A DNA stretch of 64,000 nt, from positions 1 to 64,000 of the forward strand of contig JAJEBK010000032.1 of NCBI GenBank assembly GCA_022823945.1, in the 5' to 3' direction. The position numbers and the translations under genes were made by a program. This DNA comes from Anaerolineae bacterium (GTDB lineage Bacteria > Chloroflexota > Anaerolineae > Aggregatilineales > Phototrophicaceae). The notes beneath the pieces are model-generated. The model did no database searches. It was not told the origin of the DNA and saw only the letters and a program-made list of their open reading frames with translations. This document shows positions 55,735 to 64,000 of the stretch, piece after piece (within the stretch, counting starts at the first letter, position 1; each line of letters opens with the position of its first letter).

Positions 55735-56874
55735 GTGCAACGTATCGCGCTCGACTACACCCCAGCCATTGAGCAGCGCGGCGGCATCGGGCGCTATGTC
55801 CGCGAGTTGACGGCGGCGCTCGCCAGCCTGGACGGCGACAACGATTATCGGCTTTTTGTGGCAGGCGCAAATCATTCGTCCCTGCCCACAGCGCCCTCGG
55901 CGAACTTCAGTTGGCGACCGACTCGGGCGACGCCCCTCTGGTTGACGCGTTTGTGGCATCGAGCGCGGATTCCCTTGCCTGTCGAAGTTTTTTCCGGGCG
56001 CATAGACTTGTTTCACGCCACAGACTTTGTGCTGCCGCCGACCTTGCCCGCCACGCAAACATTGCTCACTGTGCACGATTTGTCCTTTGTGCGCGTTCCC
56101 GAGGCAGCCAGTCCGCCGCTCAAAGCCTACCTGGATGCTGTTGTGCCGCGTTCGGTAGCGCGCGCCAAGCACATCCTGGCGGACTCGCAAGCGACCAAAG
56201 ACGATCTCGTAGCGCTCTATGGTACGCCCGCCGACAAAATCACAGTCCTGTATTGCGGCGTCGATTCACAATTCCAACCAGTAAATGATCGAGACTTGCT
56301 CAGCGCTTGCCGGCGCAAATATGGCTTGGACGGCTTCGACTACCTGCTGTCGGTGGGCACAGTCCAGCCGCGCAAGAATTACAGCCGCGTCATTGCAGCA
56401 GTGGCAGCCGCACGCCAGCAGGGATACGACTTGCATTATGCCATTGCGGGCGGCAAAGGCTGGCTGGAAGACGAGATGCAGCGGACGATTGACCGGCTGG
56501 GCGCGCAACCCTATGTACATCTGCTGGGATTGACAGACGACGCCGACTTGCCGGCGCTCTATAGCGGGGCGCGGGCGCTGGTCATGCCCTCGCTCTACGA
56601 AGGCTTTGGCTTGCCCGTTCTAGAAGCCTTTGCATGTGGCACGCCGGTCATCAGCAGCAATCTGTCATCGTTGCCCGAAGTGGCTGGAGAAGCGGCTCTG
56701 CTGGTCGACCCATACGATATTGAGAGCCTGGTCGATGCTATTGTGGCGCTGGAAGAACAGCCCGGCCTGCGTCAGCGACTCGTGCAGGCAGGTTATGAGC
56801 GAGCCGCGCAATTCACCTGGCGGCGCTCGGCGCAACAACTACGTTCGATTTATGCCGCGCTGCTGGGCGGGTGA
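55735..56874 (+). CDS. Glycosyltransferase family 4 (GT-B) protein
   Basis: 379 residues with the retaining GT-B pattern: GGIGRYVRELTAAL in the N-terminal loop, DLFHATDFVLP, SVGTVQPRKNYSRVI at the domain junction, and ALVMPSLYEGFGLPVLEAFA (the E-x7-E nucleotide-sugar motif) near the C-terminus. It adds a sugar, perhaps mannose, in the cytoplasm; the donor is inferred only from family habit. It starts at GTG 55735, one base after the gtrA stop. Confidence 0.92.
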   Translation: MQRIALDYTPAIEQRGGIGRYVRELTAALASLDGDNDYRLFVAGANHSSLPTAPSANFSWRPTRATPLWLTRLWHRARIPLPVEVFSGRIDLFHATDFVLPPTLPATQTLLTVHDLSFVRVPEAASPPLKAYLDAVVPRSVARAKHILADSQATKDDLVALYGTPADKITVLYCGVDSQFQPVNDRDLLSACRRKYGLDGFDYLLSVGTVQPRKNYSRVIAAVAAARQQGYDLHYAIAGGKGWLEDEMQRTIDRLGAQPYVHLLGLTDDADLPALYSGARALVMPSLYEGFGLPVLEAFACGTPVISSNLSSLPEVAGEAALLVDPYDIESLVDAIVALEEQPGLRQRLVQAGYERAAQFTWRRSAQQLRSIYAALLGG

Positions 56875-56928
56875 ATCGCCGCCCGTGCTATACTGGTGGC
56901 GTTCCATTGCGAAGCAACTTTCCAGCCC

Positions 56929-57552
56929 ATGCGCAGCGACCGACCAGCCAACCGCCCGCTCGTGACTATCAGCCTGCTGATGTCGCTGCTGATGGGCTTG
57001 CTGCTGCCCTGGCTGCTCGCGCCAAACGCGGCAATGACATTAAATGCCTACGATCTGGCGGAATGGGCGAGCCTACATCCGGCGCAGCGAGGCACCAACC
57101 CACCTTTGGTCGTGCCCTTGCTGCTGCGCGCCCAACTGGTGATTTTGTGCGCGCTGGCCGGCGTGGCCGCGCAGTGCACGCTGGAGAAGCGAGCCACCGC
57201 GCTGGTCATTGTCGCGCTGGCTGTGGCGCAGTTGCCGCCGATTGAGTTCGTCTATGACATCGGCAACCTGAATTATCGACAGCAATTTGGCTTGGCGCTT
57301 GCCAGCTTGATCCTGGGCATGGCTGCGTTGCGCTGGATAAATCGCCGTTGGCAGCCCCTATTTGTGGCTGTTTTCGGCTTGGTCGGCGCGCTCACGACGC
57401 TGGCGGGCGCAACACTGGCGCTGGATGTCTTTGCCAGTTTGGCGAGTGGCGGCAGCGCTGGGCTGGGCGTTTGGATAGCCATAGCGAGTTATATCTGCCT
57501 GTTCGTGAGCGGGTTTCGCGCCTTGGTTGCCGCCGCGCTCCCAAAAATATGA
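56929..57552 (+). CDS. Polytopic membrane protein of unknown function
   Basis: 207 residues with about five hydrophobic helices (ISLLMSLLMGLLLPWLLA, VILCALAGVAAQ, FGLALASLILGMAALRW, LFVAVFGLVGALTTLAGATL, WIAIASYICLFVSGFRAL). I do not recognise the family. ATG 56929 is chosen; the frame is open back to 56896 across a TATACT box (56888-56893) that may be its own promoter. It closes the surface-glycan cluster. Confidence 0.65.
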   Translation: MRSDRPANRPLVTISLLMSLLMGLLLPWLLAPNAAMTLNAYDLAEWASLHPAQRGTNPPLVVPLLLRAQLVILCALAGVAAQCTLEKRATALVIVALAVAQLPPIEFVYDIGNLNYRQQFGLALASLILGMAALRWINRRWQPLFVAVFGLVGALTTLAGATLALDVFASLASGGSAGLGVWIAIASYICLFVSGFRALVAAALPKI

Positions 57553-57565
57553 ATGAAACATAGAC

Positions 57566-57581
57566 GGCGACCGCGGTCGCC
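57566..57581. repeat. 16-bp perfect palindrome between the membrane protein and acpP genes
   Basis: GGCGACCGCGGTCGCC lies 14 bp after the membrane protein stop in a convergent gap. A T-run is absent on either side, so factor-independent termination is uncertain. Confidence 0.6.
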
Positions 57582-57645
57582 CGGTTGGATCGCACTTGCG
57601 CGTATTCTGTTATTTTGAAGATGCGACAGCAGGTGGCGAGCCGGG

Positions 57646-57885
57646 CTAGTCGGTCATGTTAGAGCGGATATACTCCACGGCTTGACCGACTGTTTCGATG
57701 CGCTGGGCATCTTCATCACTAATTTCGCCTCCGAATTCTTCTTCAAATGCCATAATAAGTTCAACGAGGTCAAGCGAATCGGCTTCCAGGTCTTCGCGGA
57801 AGCTGGCGTCTGCTACAACGCGCTCATCTTCGACGCCCAAGAGCTCGACTACGATACCTTGCACACGCTCTTCGATGGTTGCCAT
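57646..57885 (-). CDS. acpP: Acyl carrier protein
   Basis: 79 residues, strongly acidic. The phosphopantetheine attachment Ser37 is in [19 protein letters not shown]. It carries fatty acyl chains for FabF and PlsX, whose genes lie 15 kb away. A TATAAT box at 57941-57936 (minus strand) may serve as its -10 element, though no good -35 is seen. It diverges from the isomerase gene. Confidence 0.96.
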   Translation of the reverse strand: MATIEERVQGIVVELLGVEDERVVADASFREDLEADSLDLVELIMAFEEEFGGEISDEDAQRIETVGQAVEYIRSNMTD

Positions 57886-57987
57886 GTCTGCTGTCCTCCC
57901 AAATACCGATCCGGTGTCTCAATCCATAGCCGCCGATTATACTGTGTTTCTTTGCGCCTGCCAGCCTGATTGCAAGCGGCTCGATGA

Positions 57988-58016
57988 TTGACAGCCCGCC
58001 GCGCAAACAGTAGCAT
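57988..58016 (+). promoter_or_regulatory. Promoter of the type 2 IPP isomerase gene
   Basis: Consensus TTGACA (57988-57993), a 17-bp spacer and TAGCAT (58011-58016), about 47 bp before ATG 58064. Confidence 0.65.
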
Positions 58017-58063
58017 AGACAGTTGTGCCAGCGTGACAGCCCTGCCTACAGGAACACCGCTCC

Positions 58064-59128
58064 ATGTCGAAAGTAACGGAATTGCCTACGACCGAAAGCC
58101 GCAAGGTCGATCATATTCGCATCAATTTGGAGCAGGATGTGCAATTCCCACGCTTGACGACCGGCTTGGAGAAGCTGTGTTTCTTGCATCAAGCGCTGCC
58201 CGAGCTCAGCCTGCGCCAGGTAGACACATCCACGACGATTTTTGGCAAGCGATTGTCTGCGCCCATATTGATCTCGTCCATGACCGGCGGCACAGACTTG
58301 GCGCGCGGCATCAACCGCAACCTGGCCCATGCGGCGCAGCGGCATCAGATCGCCATGGGCTTGGGTTCGCAGCGAGCGGCGATCGAAGATCCAGCGCTGG
58401 AAGCCAGTTATGCGATCCGCGATATCGCGCCGGATATCCTGCTCTTCGCCAATATCGGCGCGGTGCAGTTGAATTATGGCTATGGGCTTGCGCATTGTCA
58501 GCGAGCGGTCGACATGGTGGGCGCAGACGCCTTGATTTTGCACTTCAATGCGCTGCAAGAAGCTGTACAGGCGGAAGGCGATATCGACTTCTCCGGGCTG
58601 CTGCACAAGGTGGAGAAACTCTGCGCAAAGTTGCCCGTGCCCGTCATCGCCAAAGAAGTTGGCTGGGGCTTTTCGCGGTCGGCTGCTCGTTCTCTGGCGA
58701 GCGCGGGCGTGGCGGCGATTGATGTAGCGGGGGCTGGCGGAACCTCGTGGAGCGAAGTCGAATATCACCGTTCCCCAACCGCCTTTCATGCCCGGGTCGC
58801 GCGCAGCTTTGCCGATTGGGGCATACCCACTGCCGATGCGCTTGTGGCTGCGCTTGCGGGCGCGCCAGAATTGCCGATATTCGCCAGTGGTGGCCTGCGC
58901 GATGGCATCGACATCGCCAAGTGCATCGCTTTGGGCGCAGATTTGGCTGGACTGGCGGGTCCTTTCTTGCGCGCCGCCAGCGAATCAGCCGAGGCCATCA
59001 GCGAGCTCATCCGCGAGTTGACCGCCCAACTGCAGATTGCCATGTTTTGCAGCGCTTCGCGGGATATCAACTCGCTGCGACAAGCGGAATTGCTGCCTGT
59101 GGGATCGCCTCCACAAACTCGCGAATGA
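58064..59128 (+). CDS. fni: Type 2 isopentenyl-diphosphate delta-isomerase
   Basis: An FMN- and NADPH-dependent enzyme converting IPP to DMAPP, the last step needed by the mevalonate genes at 5.9-9.9 and 20.7-24.4 kb. Motifs: [63 protein letters not shown] and [14 protein letters not shown]. 354 residues is typical. It is transcribed from its own promoter. Its last 62 bp overlap the 3' end of the convergent hemW. Confidence 0.95.
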   Translation: MSKVTELPTTESRKVDHIRINLEQDVQFPRLTTGLEKLCFLHQALPELSLRQVDTSTTIFGKRLSAPILISSMTGGTDLARGINRNLAHAAQRHQIAMGLGSQRAAIEDPALEASYAIRDIAPDILLFANIGAVQLNYGYGLAHCQRAVDMVGADALILHFNALQEAVQAEGDIDFSGLLHKVEKLCAKLPVPVIAKEVGWGFSRSAARSLASAGVAAIDVAGAGGTSWSEVEYHRSPTAFHARVARSFADWGIPTADALVAALAGAPELPIFASGGLRDGIDIAKCIALGADLAGLAGPFLRAASESAEAISELIRELTAQLQIAMFCSASRDINSLRQAELLPVGSPPQTRE

Positions 59129-60275
59129 CATAATTGCTCAGCAATCTTCCCGAATCGCTCAATCGCAAGCGTTCGGCTTCGATGCGAAGCAGCCCCAGCG
59201 CCGCCAGTTTGTGGCATTGCTGCGGGAACATGTCGGTGATATCCGCGCCAAACCGCTTCTGAAAACGCGCTCGGCACACACCTTCCCGGGTTAGCCGCAG
59301 GTTCATCATCAAGGTCTCGTACAGATCGTCGTCGGCGGACACAGCCTGATGTTTGGCCACAGCCGACGTCAGTGGGAACGGTCGCTGGTCCGGCTGCGCC
59401 TTGTCCAGCGCGGCGATGTATCGTCCGGGCGCGGTGATGGTCGAATAACGCGAGCCATCAGCAAATCCGTGCGCGCCAGCGCCTATGCCGATGTAGTGCA
59501 GGTTGCGCCAGTATTGCAGGTTGTGTCGGCATTCGCGGTCGGGGCGGCACCAATTGCTGAGTTCATATTGCCCATAGCCGGCCTGCGCCAAATAATCCGC
59601 AGCATATTCATACATGTCGGCGAAGAGGTCATCGTCCGGCTGCGGCAGCGCGCCCGCATCGACTTGCATCCGCAGCGCAGTCCCGCCCTTGAGCTCCAGC
59701 CCATACATGGAAATGTGCTCGGGACTGTAACCAGCTGCTGCAGCGACCGTCTGTTGCCAATCCGCCAGCGATTCAGCGGGCGAGCCGAAAATGACATCCA
59801 GATTCAAGTTGTCAAAGCCGGCTGCGCGGGCGCTGCGCACAGCATCGGTCACCGCCTGGACATCATGCTGCCGATCAAAAAGCTGCAAAATGCGCGGGTT
59901 GGCGGATTGCATGCCAATGCTGATTCGGTTGAAGCCCAGCGCGCGCAATTCGCTTAGGTAGCCGTTGGACAAGTCGTCAGGATTGGCTTCCAGCGAGATT
60001 TCGATGTCGTCAGACAGAGCGAACGCAGCATGCAGCTGGCGCATGATTTGCTCGAATTGGCCGGGAGAAAGCAGCGACGGAGTGCCGCCACCAAAGTAGA
60101 CCGTATGTACGGGGCGCGAGGGGCTGCTGCGGCCGGCATAAGCCAGCTCGGCACAGACCGCGCGCGCATAAGCGGGAATCAGGTGCGCCAGGTCGATATA
60201 GGTGTTGAACGCGCAATAGCTGCAGCGCGCGCTGCAGAAAGGGATATGGATATAGATGGATAGCGGTGTTGACAT
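59067..60275 (-). CDS. hemW: HemW-like radical SAM protein (coproporphyrinogen oxidase-related)
   Basis: Radical SAM enzyme with the 4Fe-4S motif CSARCSYC in [16 protein letters not shown]. It also has [33 protein letters not shown] and [11 protein letters not shown], typical of HemW, a haem chaperone, and less of true HemN oxidases. The family C-terminal domain follows. ATG 60275 is chosen because homology starts there; upstream in-frame codons are the complement of the PP2C gene. The tail overlaps fni by 62 bp. Confidence 0.9.
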   Translation of the reverse strand: MSTPLSIYIHIPFCSARCSYCAFNTYIDLAHLIPAYARAVCAELAYAGRSSPSRPVHTVYFGGGTPSLLSPGQFEQIMRQLHAAFALSDDIEISLEANPDDLSNGYLSELRALGFNRISIGMQSANPRILQLFDRQHDVQAVTDAVRSARAAGFDNLNLDVIFGSPAESLADWQQTVAAAAGYSPEHISMYGLELKGGTALRMQVDAGALPQPDDDLFADMYEYAADYLAQAGYGQYELSNWCRPDRECRHNLQYWRNLHYIGIGAGAHGFADGSRYSTITAPGRYIAALDKAQPDQRPFPLTSAVAKHQAVSADDDLYETLMMNLRLTREGVCRARFQKRFGADITDMFPQQCHKLAALGLLRIEAERLRLSDSGRLLSNYVIREFVEAIPQAAIPLVAAS

Positions 60276-60308
60276 AGGTTGGTCGCGGACAGTCGCGAAA
60301 GCCAATGA

Positions 60309-60337
60309 TTGCGTCATTGTGATTGCTAAAATATAAT
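60309..60337 (+). promoter_or_regulatory. Promoter of the PP2C phosphatase/response regulator unit
   Basis: TTGCGT (60309-60314), a 17-bp spacer and consensus TATAAT (60332-60337), giving a leader of about 50 nt before ATG 60394. Confidence 0.7.
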
Positions 60338-60393
60338 TAAGCAAGCTGCTGAACGCGGCGGCATCTGGGCAATTGTCTTTTGGGCAGTATGGC

Positions 60394-61533
60394 ATGAGTT
60401 TCTTTCGGCGGCTGTTTGGGCGACAGCACGGCAAGGTTGAGGGCGACCCAAGACTGCGCCGCACATCCCATGTCACGCCCAGCCGCGACCAGCCAATCCG
60501 CCCGCCTGTTGCCGAGCTTGAGCCAGACCCGCTGCCTGACGAACCAACTGATGAGCACAGCCCAGAGCCGGCACTCGCGCAGACGAAAGAGGCAAGCGAG
60601 CAGCCCGAACCAGAAGCGCAGCCGCAAACCCCGAAACCCCTGCCAGAAACTCCCGAGCCGCTCCCCCAGCCCTCGCCACGGCAGAGCGTGCCAGAGCCGC
60701 CGATCACTGAACCAGTCCCAATCTTCAAGCCCAGGCTCAAGCGCCAGCAGCAGCCCTTGACCTATGGCATCGCCAGCGATGTGGGCAGGCTGCGCACGAA
60801 CAACGAAGATGCCTGCTTTGGCATGCAATGGCATTCCATCACGGTGGACGCGCGACCCGATTTCGGCTTTTTCATCGTCGCCGATGGCATGGGCGGGCAC
60901 CTGGATGGCGAGCGCGCGGCCGGCATCGCTGTACAAACCCTGGCCGCCGAAATGCTGCAACGGGTGTATACGCCGCTGCTGCGCAATTTCAAAGCCAGCA
61001 ACAGCCCCACCATCCTGGATTCGCTGGTCTCGGCAGCCGAGCGCGCCAACCTGGCGGTCGTCCAGGATGTGCCCGGTGGCGGCACGACCTTGTCAGCAGT
61101 GGCCATCGTTGGCAACCTGGCTTATTTGGCGCATGTGGGCGACAGCCGCGCCTACCTGGTTCACGGCAAGATCATCGAGCAGCTGACAACCGACCATACA
61201 CTGGTGCAGCGCTTGATCCAAATGAAAGAATTAACGCCCGAGCAAGCCGTGCATTATCCGCAGAAGAATGTGCTCTACCGCGCTATCGGACAGAACGAAG
61301 AGCTCAAAATCGAGCGCATGATTCGCACACTGCCGCCTGGCGCGCGCATCGTCCTCTGCACAGATGGTTTGTGGGATTTGGTGGATGATAACACCATCTG
61401 CAAAGTTGTTCGATCTGCCAGCACGCCGCAAGAAGCCTGCAACCAGCTCGTCCGGTTGGCAAATGAGCGCGGGGGCATCGACAATATCTCGGTCATCGTG
61501 TTGAAGCTGCCCGATGCCCCGAGCCAGGACTGA
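60394..61533 (+). CDS. PP2C-type Ser/Thr protein phosphatase with Pro/Glu-rich N-terminal region
   Basis: 379 residues. A short basic start (MSFFRRLFGRQ) and a ~100-residue Pro/Glu/Gln-rich region precede the catalytic domain. PP2C metal-binding motifs are present: SDVGRLRTNNEDA, VADGMGGHLDGERAA, HVGDSRAYLV, CTDGLWDLVDD and GGIDNISVIVL. It removes phosphate from Ser/Thr substrates, probably opposing Hanks-type kinases encoded elsewhere. The disordered N-terminal arm may bind a partner. A response regulator gene follows after 24 bp. Confidence 0.92.
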   Translation: MSFFRRLFGRQHGKVEGDPRLRRTSHVTPSRDQPIRPPVAELEPDPLPDEPTDEHSPEPALAQTKEASEQPEPEAQPQTPKPLPETPEPLPQPSPRQSVPEPPITEPVPIFKPRLKRQQQPLTYGIASDVGRLRTNNEDACFGMQWHSITVDARPDFGFFIVADGMGGHLDGERAAGIAVQTLAAEMLQRVYTPLLRNFKASNSPTILDSLVSAAERANLAVVQDVPGGGTTLSAVAIVGNLAYLAHVGDSRAYLVHGKIIEQLTTDHTLVQRLIQMKELTPEQAVHYPQKNVLYRAIGQNEELKIERMIRTLPPGARIVLCTDGLWDLVDDNTICKVVRSASTPQEACNQLVRLANERGGIDNISVIVLKLPDAPSQD

Positions 61534-61557
61534 ACCCAGCCAATAGGAGACTGCGCC

Positions 61558-62283
61558 ATGCTGAAGAGCGGACAACTTGATGTGCAGCGCAAACGCAAAC
61601 GCATCCTGGTTGTTGACGACGAACCGAGAATGATCGGCTTTATCCGCATGAATTTGGAGCTGGAAAGTCATCAGGTCTTCGAGGCGCGCAACGGGCTGGA
61701 AGCGCTGGATGTGATCCGCACCCAACTGCCCGACCTGGTGCTGCTGGATGTGATGATGCCCGAGCTGGATGGCTTCGAGACCCTGCGCATGCTGCGCGAA
61801 TTCAGCGATATTCCAGTCATCATGCTGACAGCGAAAGGCGAAGAAAGCGACAAGGTGACGGGGCTGGAGCTGGGCGCGGACGACTACATCACCAAGCCCT
61901 TTGGCACGCGTGAGCTGACCAGCCGCATCAAAGCCATTTTCCGCCGGCTGGAGAAACCGACCACCGACCAGGCAGTCTTGCGCATCGACGATCGGCTCAG
62001 CATCGATTTCAATCGCCGCGAGGTCATCGTGGCTGGCGAGCCTGTCAAGCTGCGCCCGACCGAATATCGCTTGCTTTATCACCTGGTCCGCAACGCCGGC
62101 TGGACTGTGCCGCACGACCAGATTCTGCAAAAGGTCTGGGGGTATGAATACCGCGATGAAGCGCATTATGTGCGGCTGTATGTCAATTACCTGCGCGAGA
62201 AGATCGAAGCCGACCCTTCCAACCCGCAGTACATAATCACCGAGCGCGGCGTTGGCTATCGCTTCATCGATTTTCGCAACTAG
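61558..62283 (+). CDS. OmpR/PhoB-family response regulator
   Basis: 241 residues. The receiver domain (about 16-130) has ILVVDDEPRM, the phosphoacceptor Asp in LVLLDVMMPELDGF, MLTAKG and YITKPFG. A winged-helix DNA-binding domain follows (VKLRPTEYRLLYHLVRNAG, HYVRLYVNYLREKIE, ERGVGYRF). AGGAG lies upstream of the ATG. No histidine kinase is adjacent; its neighbour is the PP2C phosphatase, so Ser/Thr phosphorylation may also influence it. That link is inference. Confidence 0.94.
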   Translation: MLKSGQLDVQRKRKRILVVDDEPRMIGFIRMNLELESHQVFEARNGLEALDVIRTQLPDLVLLDVMMPELDGFETLRMLREFSDIPVIMLTAKGEESDKVTGLELGADDYITKPFGTRELTSRIKAIFRRLEKPTTDQAVLRIDDRLSIDFNRREVIVAGEPVKLRPTEYRLLYHLVRNAGWTVPHDQILQKVWGYEYRDEAHYVRLYVNYLREKIEADPSNPQYIITERGVGYRFIDFRN

Positions 62284-62295
62284 CCGCTGGCGTAT

Positions 62296-62637
62296 TTAGT
62301 CCAGCATAAATCCAAAATCCAGGAAGAGGCAGGTTCGCCCTTTTGTGGCGCGCGAAACTTGCTTGCAAGGCAATTCGCCATGCGCGCGAAAAACAAATAT
62401 GGAGCGATTGCGCCGCTTGAACTTCTTTTTTAGGGTGCTCCATTGCGACTTGCTGGGCGCAGCCTTGCCCTCTTGCAATTGAAAGTAGCTTTGGTCGAAT
62501 ATCGCGCGGTAGTGATGGTCTTCAAATTCGATCAGCCGCAGCAAAGCCGCGCCGCGCGGACTGGACAGCACAGTATTGGCGATGCCGGCGGCATAACTGT
62601 GCTTGACCTTGCGAAAGACGGGCAGGTCTGTTGACAT
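62296..62637 (-). CDS. Hypothetical protein, 113 residues, basic
   Basis: I do not recognise this protein. It is predicted soluble and basic in its second half (WSTLKKKFKRRNRSIFVFRA), with aromatic patches (DHHYRAIFDQSYFQL). ATG 62637 is chosen as the first good Met; no strong Shine-Dalgarno is seen. The convergent response regulator ends 12 bp away. Codon usage looks less GC-rich than neighbours, so the gene call is moderate. Confidence 0.45.
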   Translation of the reverse strand: MSTDLPVFRKVKHSYAAGIANTVLSSPRGAALLRLIEFEDHHYRAIFDQSYFQLQEGKAAPSKSQWSTLKKKFKRRNRSIFVFRAHGELPCKQVSRATKGRTCLFLDFGFMLD

Positions 62638-62787
62638 TGACGCGCTTTCTGGCCGGGTTTCTGGGCAAGTGATTAAACCACACCGGGCGCGATGGGCATA
62701 GTGGGGCTGCCGGACCGTTTGTCTGCGCATGACCGCTGGCATTCTGGCGGCTGGGCTGTACAATGCTTGTGGAAACGAGGAGGCAGC

Positions 62788-63291
62788 ATGAGCCAGGTTG
62801 ATGGTCAAAGTTTCAAGAATATCCTCGCCTGCTGGACGGCGGGCATCACGGTGGTCAGTGTGGCATCGCGGGGAGACTGGCAGGCAATTACGGTCAACTC
62901 TTTCGCCAGCGTGAGCATGCAGCCGCCGCTGGTCGTGCTGAATATCGCCAATCGTCTGGATATTGCTGCATACATTCTGCGCGAGAAGCACTTCGCGATC
63001 AGCATCTTGTCCGATCAACAACTGGATATGGGCAAGCGCTTCGCCGGCTATGATGACCACCTGCGCGAGAATCGATTCGACGGCCTGGACTGCGAAACCA
63101 GCGCGCTGGGCGATCCCATCATCGGCGATGCGATGGCCTGGCTATCGTGCGCATTGGAGCAACGGATTGATGTCGGCGAAAACTCCATGATATTGGGCAA
63201 GGTGGTCGAAGGCGGCTGGACAGACGACAAGCTGCCGTTGCTGTATCACAACCGCCAATGGGGTGTCTTCCAGCCACAAGAAGACAAATAA
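62788..63291 (+). CDS. Flavin reductase-like (FMN-binding split barrel) protein
   Basis: 167 residues with the flavin reductase domain pattern: FKNILACWTAGITVVSVASR, AITVNSFASVSMQPPLVVLN, REKHFAISILSDQQ, GMGKRF-like MGKRFAG, and DVGENSMILGKV near the end. Such proteins reduce FMN or FAD with NAD(P)H, often for a partner oxygenase. GAGGAGG lies 4 nt before ATG 62788, and a TACAAT box (62759-62764) may be the -10. No partner enzyme gene is adjacent. Confidence 0.9.
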   Translation: MSQVDGQSFKNILACWTAGITVVSVASRGDWQAITVNSFASVSMQPPLVVLNIANRLDIAAYILREKHFAISILSDQQLDMGKRFAGYDDHLRENRFDGLDCETSALGDPIIGDAMAWLSCALEQRIDVGENSMILGKVVEGGWTDDKLPLLYHNRQWGVFQPQEDK

Positions 63292-63293
63292 GG

Positions 63294-64000
63294 TTACATC
63301 AACTCGGCTGCGGCGATGGCGGCGCCGATGATGCCAGCTCGGTTGCGCAGCTGGGCGGGCACGATTTGTGTATCGCATTTGATATGTGGGAAGAAGTTCC
63401 TGTACCGTTTGCTGACGCCGCCGCCAATAATGTACAAGTCGGGCGTAATCAGCGCTTCCAGATATTGCAGATACTCCGAGAGCCGTTTGCCCCACTGCTT
63501 CCAGGTAAAACCTTTTTGCTCGCGAGCGCGGTCGGATGCGCGCGCTTCGGCATCTTTGCCGCGGATGACCAGATGTCCAAACTCCGTGTTGGGCACCAGT
63601 TTGCCATCCATGAACAGCGAACTGCCGATGCCGGTGCCCAGCGTCAGGATGACGACCAAGCCGTCCACGCCTTTGCCAGCGCCAAACCTCATCTCCGCGA
63701 TGCCAGCTGCGTCGGCGTCATTGAGCATCAGCACGGGATTGCCCGTGTGTTTTCCAAGCAGCGCAGCCGCGTCTGTGCCAACCCAGCCTTTGTCTACATT
63801 GGCAGCGGTCAGCGTGACACCGCGCTTGACCACTGCGGGAAAGGTGCAGCCGATCGGCGCATCCCAGTCAAAATGGGACGATATGCGGGCGACGACTTTT
63901 GCGACTGACTGCGGTTTGGATGGCTGCGGGGTGGGAATCCGCAGGCGGTCGCCGACGAAATCGCCCTTGTTGCAATCAACTATCGCGCCTTTGATGCCCG
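63294..64000 (-). CDS. Polyphosphate glucokinase / ROK-family kinase (5' end beyond window edge)
   Basis: The frame stays open to the right edge, so about 235 C-terminal codons are present. The start is GIKGAIVDCNKG and RLRIPTPQPSKP, as in polyphosphate glucokinases (IPTPxPxxP). Next come NDADAAGIAEM, LTLGTGIGSSLF (phosphate-binding) and PDLYIIGGGVSKR. The enzyme phosphorylates glucose using polyphosphate or ATP. It converges on the flavin reductase gene with 2 bp between stops. Confidence 0.9.
   Translation of the reverse strand, partial: GIKGAIVDCNKGDFVGDRLRIPTPQPSKPQSVAKVVARISSHFDWDAPIGCTFPAVVKRGVTLTAANVDKGWVGTDAAALLGKHTGNPVLMLNDADAAGIAEMRFGAGKGVDGLVVILTLGTGIGSSLFMDGKLVPNTEFGHLVIRGKDAEARASDRAREQKGFTWKQWGKRLSEYLQYLEALITPDLYIIGGGVSKRYRNFFPHIKCDTQIVPAQLRNRAGIIGAAIAAAELM

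Overview
The window reads as a chromosomal segment of a Chloroflexota bacterium, most likely Anaerolineae or a close relative. This is inferred from gene content, not from a marker-gene tree. The clues are high GC, frequent TTG/GTG starts, many secreted LysM, SH3b and Pro/Thr/Ala-linker proteins, no outer-membrane genes, and an archaeal-style mevalonate route. No prophage, insertion sequence or CRISPR array was seen.

Layout. 1-2919: LysM and LytR-CpsA-Psr cell-wall proteins. 2940-5371: tRNA-Pro, a selD that reads through an in-frame TGA as selenocysteine, and a PLP-dependent acyltransferase. 5514-9939: small membrane protein, then HMG-CoA reductase, HMG-CoA synthase, a thiolase-like protein and a split DUF35 OB-fold protein. 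10008-15224: sugar-ABC ATPase, CinA-like protein, LepA, TlyA. 15224-18941: secreted trypsin-like protease and PrsW-like membrane protein operon. 19098-20705: peptide-type ABC binding lipoprotein. 20707-24446: isopentenyl phosphate kinase, mevalonate kinase and a UbiA prenyltransferase, with a divergent (phospho)mevalonate decarboxylase. 24472-35756: secreted proteins (one with a 12-base poly-C tract in its 5' end), a site-2 protease, HEAT and TPR proteins, SCP2, an A-type Fe-S carrier and a YigZ protein. 35902-47906: PhyH dioxygenase, tRNA-Glu, TrpS, SmpB, a duplicated-domain membrane protein, tRNA-Leu, PlsX, FabF, TrmFO, HflX, a beta-propeller and an RNA methyltransferase-like protein. 48042-57552: surface-glycan cluster (G5/propeller lipoprotein, glycosidase-polymerase fusion, UDP-xylose synthase, second O-antigen ligase-like protein, GtrA, glycosyltransferase, membrane protein). 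57646-64000: ACP, type 2 IPP isomerase, HemW, PP2C phosphatase with a response regulator, a hypothetical protein, flavin reductase, and a truncated polyphosphate glucokinase.

How the genes work together. Three loci supply nearly a whole mevalonate pathway of the phosphomevalonate decarboxylase / isopentenyl phosphate kinase type. They run from HMG-CoA to IPP and then DMAPP, and no phosphomevalonate kinase is present. The prenyl products probably feed polyprenyl-phosphate carriers for the surface-glycan and wall genes. The first step is peculiar. The thiolase-like protein next to HMG-CoA synthase lacks the expected catalytic Cys and one His. The neighbouring DUF35 scaffold is split into two coupled ORFs and has lost its zinc-ribbon cysteines. 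The clearest recoding event is selD, whose active-site residue 17 is encoded by TGA and is followed by a bacterial SECIS-like hairpin.
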